DNA of 42,651 nucleotides from Meridianimarinicoccus zhengii. GTDB taxonomy: Bacteria > Pseudomonadota > Alphaproteobacteria > Rhodobacterales > Rhodobacteraceae. The DNA lies in NCBI RefSeq assembly GCF_003254465.1, contig NZ_QDFI01000036.1:1-42651 (forward strand). Reading direction: 5' to 3'. Below, piece after piece: positions 17,070 to 25,613 of this stretch (the first letter of the stretch is position 1; every line of letters starts with the position of its first letter). Both the position numbers and the translations under genes were made by a program. Below the pieces are notes generated by a model, which saw nothing but the letters and a program-made list of their open reading frames with translations, had not been told where the DNA came from and made no database searches.

Positions 17070-17545
17070 CGGTAGTGATCCCATCCTGTGACCGGCGCAT
17101 CCGCGCGGAAGGTTTGCCGTTCGAAGCGGCTTTCACACGGCCCCGATCTGCGTGGCGCGTGCTTTGGCCGTCCGATCCACCCCGTCGTGCCGGGCGCATG
17201 CGGACTCCGTGCCCGTGAGACAGTCCTACCCATGGATCTTGCTGTAGTTGTGCCGCGCGTATGCAAAAATGTGTCAAAATACGTCATGCGCCGCACGGGG
17301 CACGGTGCCCTGACAAACGGCCAGTTGGGATTCACGTTCCCGGCCAGCCGGAAAATCCATTAGGAATAAAAGCATGAACTTATCGCGACCGCATTCGCCG
17401 CCGGACAGATCCGAATTTGCTGCGGTCGGGCCGGCCGTTTTTGCCAGCCCCCTTCCGGGCCAATTACCCCGCTATATGGTTGCACAATACCTTAATCATG
17501 GCGTATCCGATTGGGCGCAGCCGTTCATGGCCGCCCGAGGACACC
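17070..17545. promoter_or_regulatory. divergent intergenic region before the PAS kinase
   Basis: These 476 bases separate the left-facing membrane gene from the right-facing kinase. No coding frame is convincing. There is an AT-richer part at about 17250-17300 and 17345-17385, where promoters could lie, but no consensus boxes can be assigned with confidence. Confidence 0.4.
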
Positions 17546-20500
17546 ATGACCCCGACCCTTTCTCCATCAGACATCGACGCTTACGAGCATCTGATGATCC
17601 CGGTTTGGGTATTCTCCGTTAACAGCTTGGAGATTCTGGCCGCGAACAGGGCCGCTGCGACGTGGCTGGGATACGACGTGCAGACGCTCCGGTCGATGAC
17701 CGCGGCCGACCTGCACCCCAATTCTGACCGGGCCCGGCTGGATGACCACCTGCGCCGCGTCGGCTGTGACGTGACAGACGCGGGGGTCTGGACCGTCGTG
17801 GGACAGGCGGGCAGCCATCGCGCCACCGCACTCTGCTGGCGCAAGGTCATCTTCGACGGGGAAGACGCCATCGTGGCCAGCGCCCGCGACGAGGCGCACA
17901 CAGAATCACTGCGCTGCGAAATCGCAACCCTGCGACACACGCTCGGCATCTCGGCCGAAAATCTTTCGCGCCTTTTCGACGGCCTGCCCGGAAAGATGCT
18001 GGTCCTGACGCCCGGTGACTACCGGATCGTGGCCGCCACGGACGAGTACACGCAAGCCGTGATGCGCGACCGCGACGCGCTTCTGGGCCGGCGCCTGTTC
18101 GACGTGTTCCCCGACGACCCGGACGACCCCGACGCGGACGGCACACGCAACCTGCGCGCATCGCTTCAGCGGGTGGAAACGATGCGGGTGACCGACACGA
18201 TGAACCTGCAGCGCTATCCCGTGCGCGACCCCGACGGCACGTTCCAGGAAAGGTTCTGGCTGCCGCGCAACAAGCCCGTGCGCGACTCCGACGGGAACGT
18301 CATCTACATCGTGCATCAGGCGGAAGATGTCACCGATGTGGTTGCCGGATACGGCCCGGCCGAGGCCGCGGTACCCGGCACCATCCCCCGCGAAGCGCGG
18401 CCGGAAACGGAATTCCGTGCAGCCCTGTTCGCCCTTCAGGAACGCGAGACGCGGCTGAAGACGGCCGAGACGCTTCTCGAACTCGGTTCATGGGAGTACG
18501 ACTTCGAACGCGGCATGCTGAACTGGTCCGAGCGCGTGTTCGACATCTACGGCGTTCCACGCGACCGCGGGGTTCCCCGCGGTGAAGACTATGTCGCGCT
18601 TGTGCATCCCGACGACAAGGAAGCGATGATCGCCAATTTCGCCGCGTTCGAAGAATCCGGCGACACGGACCTGGTCTTCGAACATCGCATCATCCGTGAA
18701 GACGGGACCCCGACCCATGTGCGCGGCGTCGGTACGCGCCACCGTGTCGATGCCCGCGAGATCGTCGTCGGCGTCGTGCAGGACATCACGCCGATCAAGA
18801 AGACCGAAGAACAGCTTCTACATGAGGCCCGGCAGCGCCGGATTGCCAGTCGGCTTGCCAATCTTGGAAGCTGGCGCATCGACAAGGGCGCGGCCCATAT
18901 CGTTTGGGGCGAAGAAACTGCGGCCATTCACGACGAACCCGAGGGGACAGCGCCCGCGATCGAGGATGGCATCTCCTACTACGCTACGGAAGATCAGGAT
19001 CGCATTCGCGAGCGGTTCACGGCCTGTATCGGGGTCGGAGAACCCTTCGACGAGATCGCGCAGATCGTGACCGCAAAGGGACGGCGCAAATGGGTGCGCA
19101 CGATCGGAGAGCCGATCCGCGGCGCGGGCGGGCAGATCGTCGCCGTCGAAGGGGCGTTCCAGGACATCACGGACCTGATCGCCGCGCGCGACGCGGCAGC
19201 GGAGCTTTCGGCACGCCTTCGCAGGACGCTGGACGCCATGAACGAGGGCTTCTACCTTCTGGACAGCGACTGGAAATTCGCGTTCCTCAATAGGAAATGC
19301 GAAGCGCTGCTTCAATGCAGCCGCGATGACCTCATGGGCCGTAACGTCTGGGACGCGTTTCCCGAAGCCGTCGGCAGCACCTTCCAGACGGAATACGAAC
19401 GCGCGGTCGCCACGGGCGTGTCGGTCCGCTTCCGGGAATACTTCGCCCCGCTCGATGCATGGTTCGAGGTCGATGCCGACCCGACGCCCGCGGGTCTCGC
19501 CGTCTATTTCCGCGATGTGACCCGCGAACGCGCGCGGGACACGCAGCTTCGGCTTCTGGAAGCCGCGGTCTCGCAGCAGAACGATATCCTGCTGGTCACC
19601 GAAGCCGCCCGGATCGACAGCCCGGAAGGCCCGAAGATCATCTATGTGAACGACGCCTTCGAACGGCGCACCGGGTATTCGCGTGCAGAGGTGATCGGCC
19701 AGACCCCCCGCATTCTTCAAGGGCCGAAGACCCAGCGCGACGAACTGGACCGCATCCGCGGCGCGCTTGAACACCGCCAGCCGGTACGGGCGGAACTGAT
19801 CAACTATACCAAGTCGGGCGAGGAATTCTGGCTGGAACTGGACATCGCCCCGTTGGCGGACGATTCCGGCCGGACGACCCATTGGGTCGCCATCCAGCGG
19901 GACATCACCGCGCGCAAGGAGACGGAACAGACCCTTCGCGCCAACGAAGAACGCTTCCGACTGGCCACCAAGGCGGCGGGCAGCGCGATTTGGGATCTGG
20001 ACATCGCCACCAACCGCGAATGGTGGAGCGAAGGGCTGCGCGACAATTTCGGGCACGAACCACCGCCAGACGCGGCGACCCCGTCGATCTGGCGCGCACA
20101 TGTCCACCCCGAGGACCTGGCCGGCGCCGATGCCGCGCTCGATCGCCTGCTGTCCGGCAAGGACACCGTGCTGCACGACCAGTATCGCTTCCGGCGCGCG
20201 GATGGAAGCTGGGCCCTAGTCGAGGACAATGCATTCGCCCTGCACGATGCCGATGGCAATGTCGTGCGCATTCTGGGTTCGATCACGGACATCACCGAAC
20301 GCAAGCAACTCGAAGACCGGCTTCACCAGTCACAGAAGATGGAAGCCATCGGCCAGCTTACCGGTGGCGTGTCGCATGATTTCAACAACCTGCTGACGAT
20401 CATCCTGGGCAACGCGGAAGTTCTCGAAGAAGGGCTGCGCGACGATCCGCATCTTCAGACGATTGCGACGATGGTCGTCGACGCGGCGGAACGCGGCGCG

Positions 20501-21472
20501 GACCTGACCACCCGGCTTCTGGCGTTCTCGCGCAAGCAGACCCTTGAAACACGCGTGCTCGATGTGGCGCGCGTGATCCAGGGGATGGATGGCATGCTGC
20601 GCCGTACCCTCCCCGAGGATATCGACATCGAGATCGTGCGCGCGGGCAACCTTTGGATGATCGAGGCGGACGCGACCCAGCTCGAGGCAGCGATCCTCAA
20701 CACGGCGCTGAACGCGCGCGATGCCATGCCCCATGGCGGCTGCCTGACCATCGAGATGTCGAACACCCTGCTCGACGAAGACTACGTGGCCGCGGAACCG
20801 GATGTCGCGGCGGGGGATTACGTCGTCATTACCGTCACAGACACCGGCCACGGGATTTCGCCGGACCTGATCGACCGCGTGTTCGAGCCGTTCTTTACAA
20901 CCAAGGGCGCGGGCGAAGGGTCGGGCCTTGGCCTGAGCATGGTCTTCGGCTTCGTCAAGCAGTCCGGCGGGCATATCAGGGTCTATTCGGAAATGGGCGA
21001 AGGCACCTCGTTCAAGATGTATTTCCCCCGCTCGAAGGGCGAACAGCCCCAGGCCGTCGTCAGTCATCCGGGCCGCGGCGTCTCGGGCGGCACGGAGACC
21101 ATTCTCGTGGTCGAAGACGACGACGCCGTGCGCGACCACGTCACCGGGCTTCTCGGCGGGCTGGGGTATCGCGTGCTTGAAGCATCGACAGGGGCCGCGG
21201 CGATGGACGTGCTCGCCAAGGCGGGCGAGGTCGACCTGCTGTTCACGGATATCGTCATGCCCGGCGGCATGGGCGGGCGAGAGCTCGCCGAAACGGCCCG
21301 CGCGGCCCGGCCCAGCCTGAAGATCCTGTTCACGTCCGGCTATACCGAGAACGCCATCATGCATAACGGGCGGCTTGCGCATGGCGTGAAGCTTCTGAGC
21401 AAGCCGTACAGGCGCGATACGCTCGCCGGCAAGGTGCGCGAAGTTCTCGACGAACCCGATCCGCAGAACTGA
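17546..21472 (+). CDS. hybrid histidine kinase with about seven PAS domains and a C-terminal receiver
   Basis: The start is ATG 17546, with GAGG five bases upstream, giving 1308 residues with no membrane helix, so it is cytoplasmic. I count seven PAS-like units (about 10-115, 140-260, 295-425, 430-545, 555-670, 670-795, 800-930). They are followed by HisKA (VSHDFNNLL, phospho-His944), an HATPase domain (NTALNARDAM, GHGISP, GSGLGLSM) and a receiver domain with acceptor Asp1235 (FTDIVMPGG) and KPYRR. PAS unit 6 is LOV-like (GQTPRILQG at 718-726) but has Pro where photoactive LOV domains have Cys. The receiver has no output domain, so phosphate is probably passed on to a phosphotransfer protein or another regulator. 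Confidence 0.93.
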   Translation: MTPTLSPSDIDAYEHLMIPVWVFSVNSLEILAANRAAATWLGYDVQTLRSMTAADLHPNSDRARLDDHLRRVGCDVTDAGVWTVVGQAGSHRATALCWRKVIFDGEDAIVASARDEAHTESLRCEIATLRHTLGISAENLSRLFDGLPGKMLVLTPGDYRIVAATDEYTQAVMRDRDALLGRRLFDVFPDDPDDPDADGTRNLRASLQRVETMRVTDTMNLQRYPVRDPDGTFQERFWLPRNKPVRDSDGNVIYIVHQAEDVTDVVAGYGPAEAAVPGTIPREARPETEFRAALFALQERETRLKTAETLLELGSWEYDFERGMLNWSERVFDIYGVPRDRGVPRGEDYVALVHPDDKEAMIANFAAFEESGDTDLVFEHRIIREDGTPTHVRGVGTRHRVDAREIVVGVVQDITPIKKTEEQLLHEARQRRIASRLANLGSWRIDKGAAHIVWGEETAAIHDEPEGTAPAIEDGISYYATEDQDRIRERFTACIGVGEPFDEIAQIVTAKGRRKWVRTIGEPIRGAGGQIVAVEGAFQDITDLIAARDAAAELSARLRRTLDAMNEGFYLLDSDWKFAFLNRKCEALLQCSRDDLMGRNVWDAFPEAVGSTFQTEYERAVATGVSVRFREYFAPLDAWFEVDADPTPAGLAVYFRDVTRERARDTQLRLLEAAVSQQNDILLVTEAARIDSPEGPKIIYVNDAFERRTGYSRAEVIGQTPRILQGPKTQRDELDRIRGALEHRQPVRAELINYTKSGEEFWLELDIAPLADDSGRTTHWVAIQRDITARKETEQTLRANEERFRLATKAAGSAIWDLDIATNREWWSEGLRDNFGHEPPPDAATPSIWRAHVHPEDLAGADAALDRLLSGKDTVLHDQYRFRRADGSWALVEDNAFALHDADGNVVRILGSITDITERKQLEDRLHQSQKMEAIGQLTGGVSHDFNNLLTIILGNAEVLEEGLRDDPHLQTIATMVVDAAERGADLTTRLLAFSRKQTLETRVLDVARVIQGMDGMLRRTLPEDIDIEIVRAGNLWMIEADATQLEAAILNTALNARDAMPHGGCLTIEMSNTLLDEDYVAAEPDVAAGDYVVITVTDTGHGISPDLIDRVFEPFFTTKGAGEGSGLGLSMVFGFVKQSGGHIRVYSEMGEGTSFKMYFPRSKGEQPQAVVSHPGRGVSGGTETILVVEDDDAVRDHVTGLLGGLGYRVLEASTGAAAMDVLAKAGEVDLLFTDIVMPGGMGGRELAETARAARPSLKILFTSGYTENAIMHNGRLAHGVKLLSKPYRRDTLAGKVREVLDEPDPQN

Positions 21473-21480
21473 CGATATTC

Positions 21481-21505
21481 CGGCGCCGCCTGCCCGCCGG
21501 TGCCG
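21481..21505. terminator. weak hairpin between convergent genes
   Basis: CGGCGCC at 21481-21487 can pair with GGTGCCG at 21499-21505 (one G-U pair) in the 44-base gap between the kinase stop and the stop of the initiator gene on the other strand. There is no clear T-run, so the terminator role is tentative. Confidence 0.35.
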
Positions 21506-21516
21506 ACCCTACCAGA

Positions 21517-22590
21517 TCAGATGGGATTGGCCTCCGCATATTTTCGGAAGAATGCCAGGAACGCCCGGTCGGGGTCGACGGGGGGTTCCTTCCCCGCGCT
21601 CCAGCCGCGCCACTCGCCTTCGACGAAATAGATGTCATAGCCGGGATGGCGCAGGCGCGCGGTTTCGTAGGTTTCGGTGCGCAGAGCGGGGCCGCAGCTG
21701 TCCAGCCAGGCCGGACGTGGCTTGGCTGCGGCGGACGCCGCGGGCCTTGGCGGCGCGGGGGGCTGACCTGTCACCTTCGCAGCGGGATCGGCCCCCTGCC
21801 CCGTCCCGTCGATCCGGGCACGGCGCCCGACCTTGGAAAAGGTCAGCTCGCGCTCGGCCTGCCCGATGCCGTCGCCGGTCTTCTTCCACCAGCGCAATTC
21901 GGCATGGGTCACGCGGCGCCCGGTCTTGATCGGCGCGATCTCGACCACGTAATCCGACAGCGCGTTGACCTCCTTCACCGCGGGCTGGATCGCGCGCAGG
22001 TTCAGGTTCGACCAACTCGTCAGCTTGCCCTTGGGCACGCCCAGCACACCGCGCAGCGCGTCGATGCCGAACTTCTCGGACGCGCGGTATTTCAGGTTCC
22101 CGCGTTTCTGCACCATCTCGTACAGCGTCAGCGCGTATTTCGAACTCAGCGCGAACATCACCTCGCGCTGGAGCCGCGCGAAGACGTTCGAATTGCGGAT
22201 GATGCGGCGCAGGCGCGGCGGGATCTCGTATTCGAACAGCCCGTCATTGCGCGCGCTTTCGATGTTCCCGCCCAGAAGCTGCACGCGCTCGATGGCCGCC
22301 TGCCCGTCCCACGTTACCTGCACCTTGACGATGGCCGACATAAGGCGTTCGATACTTTCGCCCACCCGGTCGTTCGAATTGTGCGACCCGCGCAGTGCCG
22401 ACTTCGAAATCACGTGGGTCACCGGCTTGTCGATGGCGTCCCACGCGTTTTCCAGAAGCTGGTTGTAGATGCGCCTGTCGTTCAGGGTCAGCGGCGTGAC
22501 CTCGACAAGGTCCACCAGCTCGCCGGGCTTGATGAGACTGTCGGCATTGGGCCGCGCATCCATGGTGCGATAGGCTTGGTCGGCGGGCAT
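21517..22590 (-). CDS. Rep_3-family plasmid replication initiator
   Basis: This 357-residue protein is a plasmid initiator with paired winged-helix domains. Typical features are LVEVTPLTLNDRRIYNQLLENAW, the SKSALRGSH segment, the SSKYALTLYEMVQKR core, and a C-terminal tail (GYDIYFVEGEWRGW, DRAFLAFFRKYAE) of the kind seen in Rhodobacterales initiators. ATG 22590 is preceded by AGAGG eight bases upstream. Such proteins bind iterons at the origin as monomers and usually repress their own gene through inverted half-sites. Both kinds of site are visible upstream. It diverges from parAB and marks the element as an independent replicon. The exact compatibility class cannot be assigned by eye. Confidence 0.92.
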   Translation of the reverse strand: MPADQAYRTMDARPNADSLIKPGELVDLVEVTPLTLNDRRIYNQLLENAWDAIDKPVTHVISKSALRGSHNSNDRVGESIERLMSAIVKVQVTWDGQAAIERVQLLGGNIESARNDGLFEYEIPPRLRRIIRNSNVFARLQREVMFALSSKYALTLYEMVQKRGNLKYRASEKFGIDALRGVLGVPKGKLTSWSNLNLRAIQPAVKEVNALSDYVVEIAPIKTGRRVTHAELRWWKKTGDGIGQAERELTFSKVGRRARIDGTGQGADPAAKVTGQPPAPPRPAASAAAKPRPAWLDSCGPALRTETYETARLRHPGYDIYFVEGEWRGWSAGKEPPVDPDRAFLAFFRKYAEANPI

Positions 22591-22607
22591 GCCCGATACC
22601 TCTTGGC

Positions 22608-22637
22608 GCTTACTTTTGTTGTCCTTGCGACGTAAGC
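22608..22637. promoter_or_regulatory. inverted iteron half-sites upstream of the initiator gene
   Basis: GCTTAC (22608-22613) and GTAAGC (22632-22637) form a perfect 6-bp inverted repeat with an 18-base spacer, 18 bases upstream of the initiator ATG. The half-site is the GTAAG core of the iterons. In Rep_3 systems inverted iteron halves serve as the operator for autorepression by initiator dimers, which is the likely role here. Confidence 0.6.
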
Positions 22638-22755
22638 TATCGCGGACGACCCCCCGGAGCAAGCACCCGATTTGTAATTCTGACACCTGCGCCAAGGCCA
22701 GAGCCGAATCACAAAGGCAAGAAAACAAGGCCGGAAATCAAGCGATTCGATAGGG

Positions 22756-22764
22756 TTTTCCACA
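22756..22764 (+). other. DnaA-box-like site TTTTCCACA
   Basis: TTTTCCACA matches the relaxed DnaA-box consensus TTWTNCACA and lies directly next to the first iteron. Host DnaA commonly helps open Rep_3-type plasmid origins. It is the only good match I found in the gap, and short sites can occur by chance. Confidence 0.55.
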
Positions 22765-22765
22765 G

Positions 22766-22879
22766 ACCCGAAACGTAAGAGGTGCACCGCACCCGACCCG
22801 TAAGCAATGCCATCCCGAATCGTAACGCCATCCCACCCAAGGGGTAACGCCAACGGTTCCAAGACGTAAGTTTTCGACA
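22766..22879. repeat. iteron array, probable oriV
   Basis: Five direct repeats share a core of the form YCCRAnnSGTAAS. The GTAA tetranucleotides fall at 22775, 22800, 22822, 22844 and 22866, spacings of 25, 22, 22 and 22 bases, about two helical turns. A sixth copy lies inverted at 22997-23010 (reverse complement ACCCGAAAAGTAAG, one mismatch to the first copy's ACCCGAAACGTAAG). Position between rep and parA and the nearby DnaA-box-like site support this as the replication origin. The repeats are degenerate outside the core. Confidence 0.75.
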
Positions 22880-23185
22880 GAATCCCGGAACACTCACAAG
22901 GGTTTAGGGTCTCTGAACAATGAACTTGATGAATCCAGAACAGCCTGCGGCGGTTTCTTGGGATTCAGTCGATTCAGGCGTGTGGCAGGTGTTGAACTTA
23001 CTTTTCGGGTGTTCGCGCCCAATGGCGGAGGAAAACCAGCGGAGTAGACAGAACCATCTCTGGATTTCCGCTCCACGGCATCCTGCCCTTTTACTTCCCG
23101 TATTTTTGCGAATCCCTTCGAAATTCCGCACTTGAGCAAGAGACCGCTTCCCGGCATGGTCATGCCATCAATAAGCGAGGATACC
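22880..23185. other. origin-proximal gap before parA
   Basis: This stretch has no supported gene. It is less GC-rich than the flanks and contains the inverted iteron copy at 22997-23010 and a weaker relative near 23088-23100. It probably holds the strand-opening region of the origin and the parAB promoter. Confidence 0.45.
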
Positions 23186-24388
23186 ATGGATACCCAGGTG
23201 CTGGCACCTATCGGCCTGACCGAACTCGACCTGCTGTCGTCGCGCGCGAGCAATGTGATGGACCGTCTGCGCGACCGGGTCTATGCCCCCGGCACGACCA
23301 AGACCCTGGACCTTCGGTTCAATGTCCGGTCGGCGGCCGAGATGGTGGGGCGGTCCGAAAAGCTGATCCGGGATGCCGAGGCCGATGGCCGGCTGCCCGA
23401 GGCAGAGAAAGACCCAGAAAGCAATCGCCGGACGGGTTACAGCCTGGCCGAGATCAACCGCATGCGCGAAGTGTTCGGCACCCTGCCCCATCGCGCGCCC
23501 GACGATCCGCCCGCCGTGATCGCCGTGCAGAATTTCAAAGGCGGCGTCGGTAAAAGCACGCTGGTCGCGCACATGGCGCAGTTTCTCGCGCTCCGCGGCT
23601 ATCGGGTCTGCGTGATCGATTGCGACAGCCAAGCGTCCACGACGGCGGTATTCGGGCTCAACCCCGACGTGGACGTGCAGGAAGACGACGACACGCTCTA
23701 CCCCTTCTTCCGCCACGGCGGGCCGCCGACGTTGCACTATGCGCTTCGGGCGACCTATTGGCCCGGCATCGCGCTGATCCCAGCCAATCTCGGGCTCTAT
23801 GACGCCGAGTACGAATTCGCCGCCCGCATGGCCCGCGACCGCAGCTTCGTGCTCGATCGGCTGCGCGACGGGGTGGACAGCATCGCCGACCAGTTCGACG
23901 TGGTGCTGCTGGACCCGCCGCCCGCGCTGGGAATGATCTCGCTGTCGGTGCTGCGCGCGGCGAATGCGCTCGTGGTCCCTGCCCCGCCGAACAACATCGA
24001 TTTCGCGTCCACCGCGCATTTTCTGAAGATGATGAGCGCGACACTGGCGGATATCGCCGAGGTCGGCGGTGCCCGCGGCTATGCCTTCGTGAAGATCCTC
24101 GCCACCAAGATGAACGACGGCAAAAGCGCCCATGTGGCGATCAAGCGGATGATGGACGCGGTCTTCGCGGGCGACATGTTTCAGGCCGTGCTGAAAGACT
24201 CCGCCGAAATCGACAACGCAACGGCCAACCTGCGTACGGTATACGAACTGACGGGCCCCGCCACGCGGACGGATACGCACAAGCGCTGCCGGGCCTATCT
24301 CGATGCCGTGGGGCGCGAGATGGAGACACTGGTGCGCAAGACATGGCCAAGCCACCACGCCGCACTGCGCAAGGAGGGCATCCTGTGA
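23186..24388 (+). CDS. parA: ParA partition ATPase
   Basis: The 400-residue protein has an N-terminal MerR-like helix-turn-helix (RSAAEMVGRSEKLIRDAEADG, then YSLAEINRMREVF) and a ParA ATPase domain with a complete deviant Walker A (KGGVGKST, residues 118-125), Walker A' (CVIDCDSQAS) and Walker B (VVLLDPPPALG). This is the type Ia layout in which ParA also represses its own operon. ATG 23186 has AGCGAGG five bases upstream; an in-frame TTG at 23132 is a poorer choice. The stop overlaps the GTG start of parB. Confidence 0.95.
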   Translation: MDTQVLAPIGLTELDLLSSRASNVMDRLRDRVYAPGTTKTLDLRFNVRSAAEMVGRSEKLIRDAEADGRLPEAEKDPESNRRTGYSLAEINRMREVFGTLPHRAPDDPPAVIAVQNFKGGVGKSTLVAHMAQFLALRGYRVCVIDCDSQASTTAVFGLNPDVDVQEDDDTLYPFFRHGGPPTLHYALRATYWPGIALIPANLGLYDAEYEFAARMARDRSFVLDRLRDGVDSIADQFDVVLLDPPPALGMISLSVLRAANALVVPAPPNNIDFASTAHFLKMMSATLADIAEVGGARGYAFVKILATKMNDGKSAHVAIKRMMDAVFAGDMFQAVLKDSAEIDNATANLRTVYELTGPATRTDTHKRCRAYLDAVGREMETLVRKTWPSHHAALRKEGIL

Positions 24389-25407
24389 GCAAGAAACATG
24401 ACGCGGTCTTCGACGACATCCTGAGCGGTCTGGCCGAGGAGCAGGCGCGGACACCGGCTGCCGCAGGCGCTCGGTTCCTGAAACGGTCCACCACCATCGG
24501 CGACCGGCTGTCGGGCGAGCTGGAGGAAAAGACGCTTCACTGGGTGGACCCGGCAGAGTGCCGCATGTGGGCGGGCCACAACCGCGCCTATGACCTGCTG
24601 AACGAGGACACCTGCCGCGACCTGATCGACGGAATCCGTGCGCAGGGACGGCAGGAGTTTCCCGCCATCGTGCGGCGCGCACCCGGTCCGGACGGCACGA
24701 TATACGAGGTGATCTGCGGCGCGCGCCGCCACTTCGCCGTGTCGTGGCTGCGGGCCAACAGCTATCCGCAGTTCAAGTACCTGATCGAGGTGCGCGACCT
24801 GACCGACGAGGAAGCGTTCCGGCTGGCGGATATCGAGAACCGGGACCGCGAGGATATCAGCGATTACGAACGCGCCCGCGATTATGCCCACGCGGTGGAG
24901 GCGTACTACGGCGGGCGCCAGAAAACGATGGCCGCGCGGCTGGAAGTGAGCGAAGCGTGGCTGTCCCGCTATCTCCAGATGGCGCGGCTGCCGGACGCGG
25001 TGATCGCGGCCTATGCCTCAATCCGCGACATTCGCGAACTGCATGCGCGGCAGCTCAAGCCGCTTCTGGCTGACGATGCGGCGCGGGAACGGGTGATCGA
25101 CGCGGCGGGCACGATCGCGGCGCGGCAGGCGGCGGTACGGGACGGGCAGGGGGCGCCGATGGATGGCGCGCAGGTGACGGCGGCGTTGAAGGCTGCGGGA
25201 GCAGGGGCGAAGCCTGCGACATCCGCGCCTGAAACACTGTTCCGCCGCAGCGCCGGCGAAAGCGGCATTCGCGCCCGGCGCAAGGGCAAGTCCATCGTGA
25301 TGGAGTTCCCCGAGGGGCTGTCGGTCGGGAGCCTTGAGGCCGCCTTCGGCCATTTTCTCGCGGCCTACGGCGAAGCGGGACAGAAATTGCCAACTGGCAA
25401 GAAGTGA
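24385..25407 (+). CDS. parB: ParB centromere-binding partition protein
   Basis: ParB binds parS and stimulates ParA so that plasmid copies reach both daughter cells. The start is GTG 24385, within GTGA overlapping the parA stop, with a strong AAGGAGG six bases upstream, giving 340 residues. The ParB/Srx domain is seen at about 65-165, including the GARRHFAVSWLRA arginine motif and ADIENRDREDISDYERARDYA. A helix-turn-helix follows (MAARLEVSEAWLSRYLQMARLP). The last codons, GQKLPTGKK, are encoded by a copy of the parS-like sequence, so coding and site overlap. Confidence 0.95.
   Translation: MSKKHDAVFDDILSGLAEEQARTPAAAGARFLKRSTTIGDRLSGELEEKTLHWVDPAECRMWAGHNRAYDLLNEDTCRDLIDGIRAQGRQEFPAIVRRAPGPDGTIYEVICGARRHFAVSWLRANSYPQFKYLIEVRDLTDEEAFRLADIENRDREDISDYERARDYAHAVEAYYGGRQKTMAARLEVSEAWLSRYLQMARLPDAVIAAYASIRDIRELHARQLKPLLADDAARERVIDAAGTIAARQAAVRDGQGAPMDGAQVTAALKAAGAGAKPATSAPETLFRRSAGESGIRARRKGKSIVMEFPEGLSVGSLEAAFGHFLAAYGEAGQKLPTGKK
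25382..25404. repeat. imperfect parS-like palindrome inside the parB 3' end
   Basis: The sequence contains AAATTGCCAACTGGCAA, which matches the perfect palindrome just downstream except for one central base (C in place of T) and its outer right arm. It sits in the final codons of parB. Together with the next site it forms a pair of likely ParB-binding sites about 34 bases apart, centre to centre. Confidence 0.6.
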
Positions 25408-25415
25408 CGGCAAGC

Positions 25416-25439
25416 GGAAATTGCCAATTGGCAATTTCC
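25416..25439. repeat. perfect 24-bp palindrome, probable parS
   Basis: GGAAATTGCCAA is followed at once by its exact reverse complement, giving a 24-bp palindrome nine bases after the parB stop. Palindromes directly downstream of parB are the usual location of centromere sites in parAB plasmids. No other perfect copy was noticed in the window. Confidence 0.72.
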
Positions 25440-25563
25440 ATATTTCGACGCTGGAAAGGCACCGGCCTGACTTCGCATTCCCAGGGCGTCAGCCCCTTTT
25501 CCCATCGACCGGCAAGAGGGGCTGGCGCAGGGTCGAGGGGTGATCCTTGTCGCCGTACCGGTG

Positions 25564-25587
25564 CGGCGGGACGGTGCCATCCCGCCG
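25564..25587. terminator. bidirectional terminator-like hairpin
   Basis: CGGCGGGA (25564-25571) pairs perfectly with TCCCGCCG (25580-25587) around an eight-base loop, followed by GTTTCT. It lies between parB and the convergent recombinase gene, where a shared terminator is expected. Confidence 0.6.
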
Positions 25588-25613
25588 GTTTCTATACGCG
25601 CTGCACAGGCATG

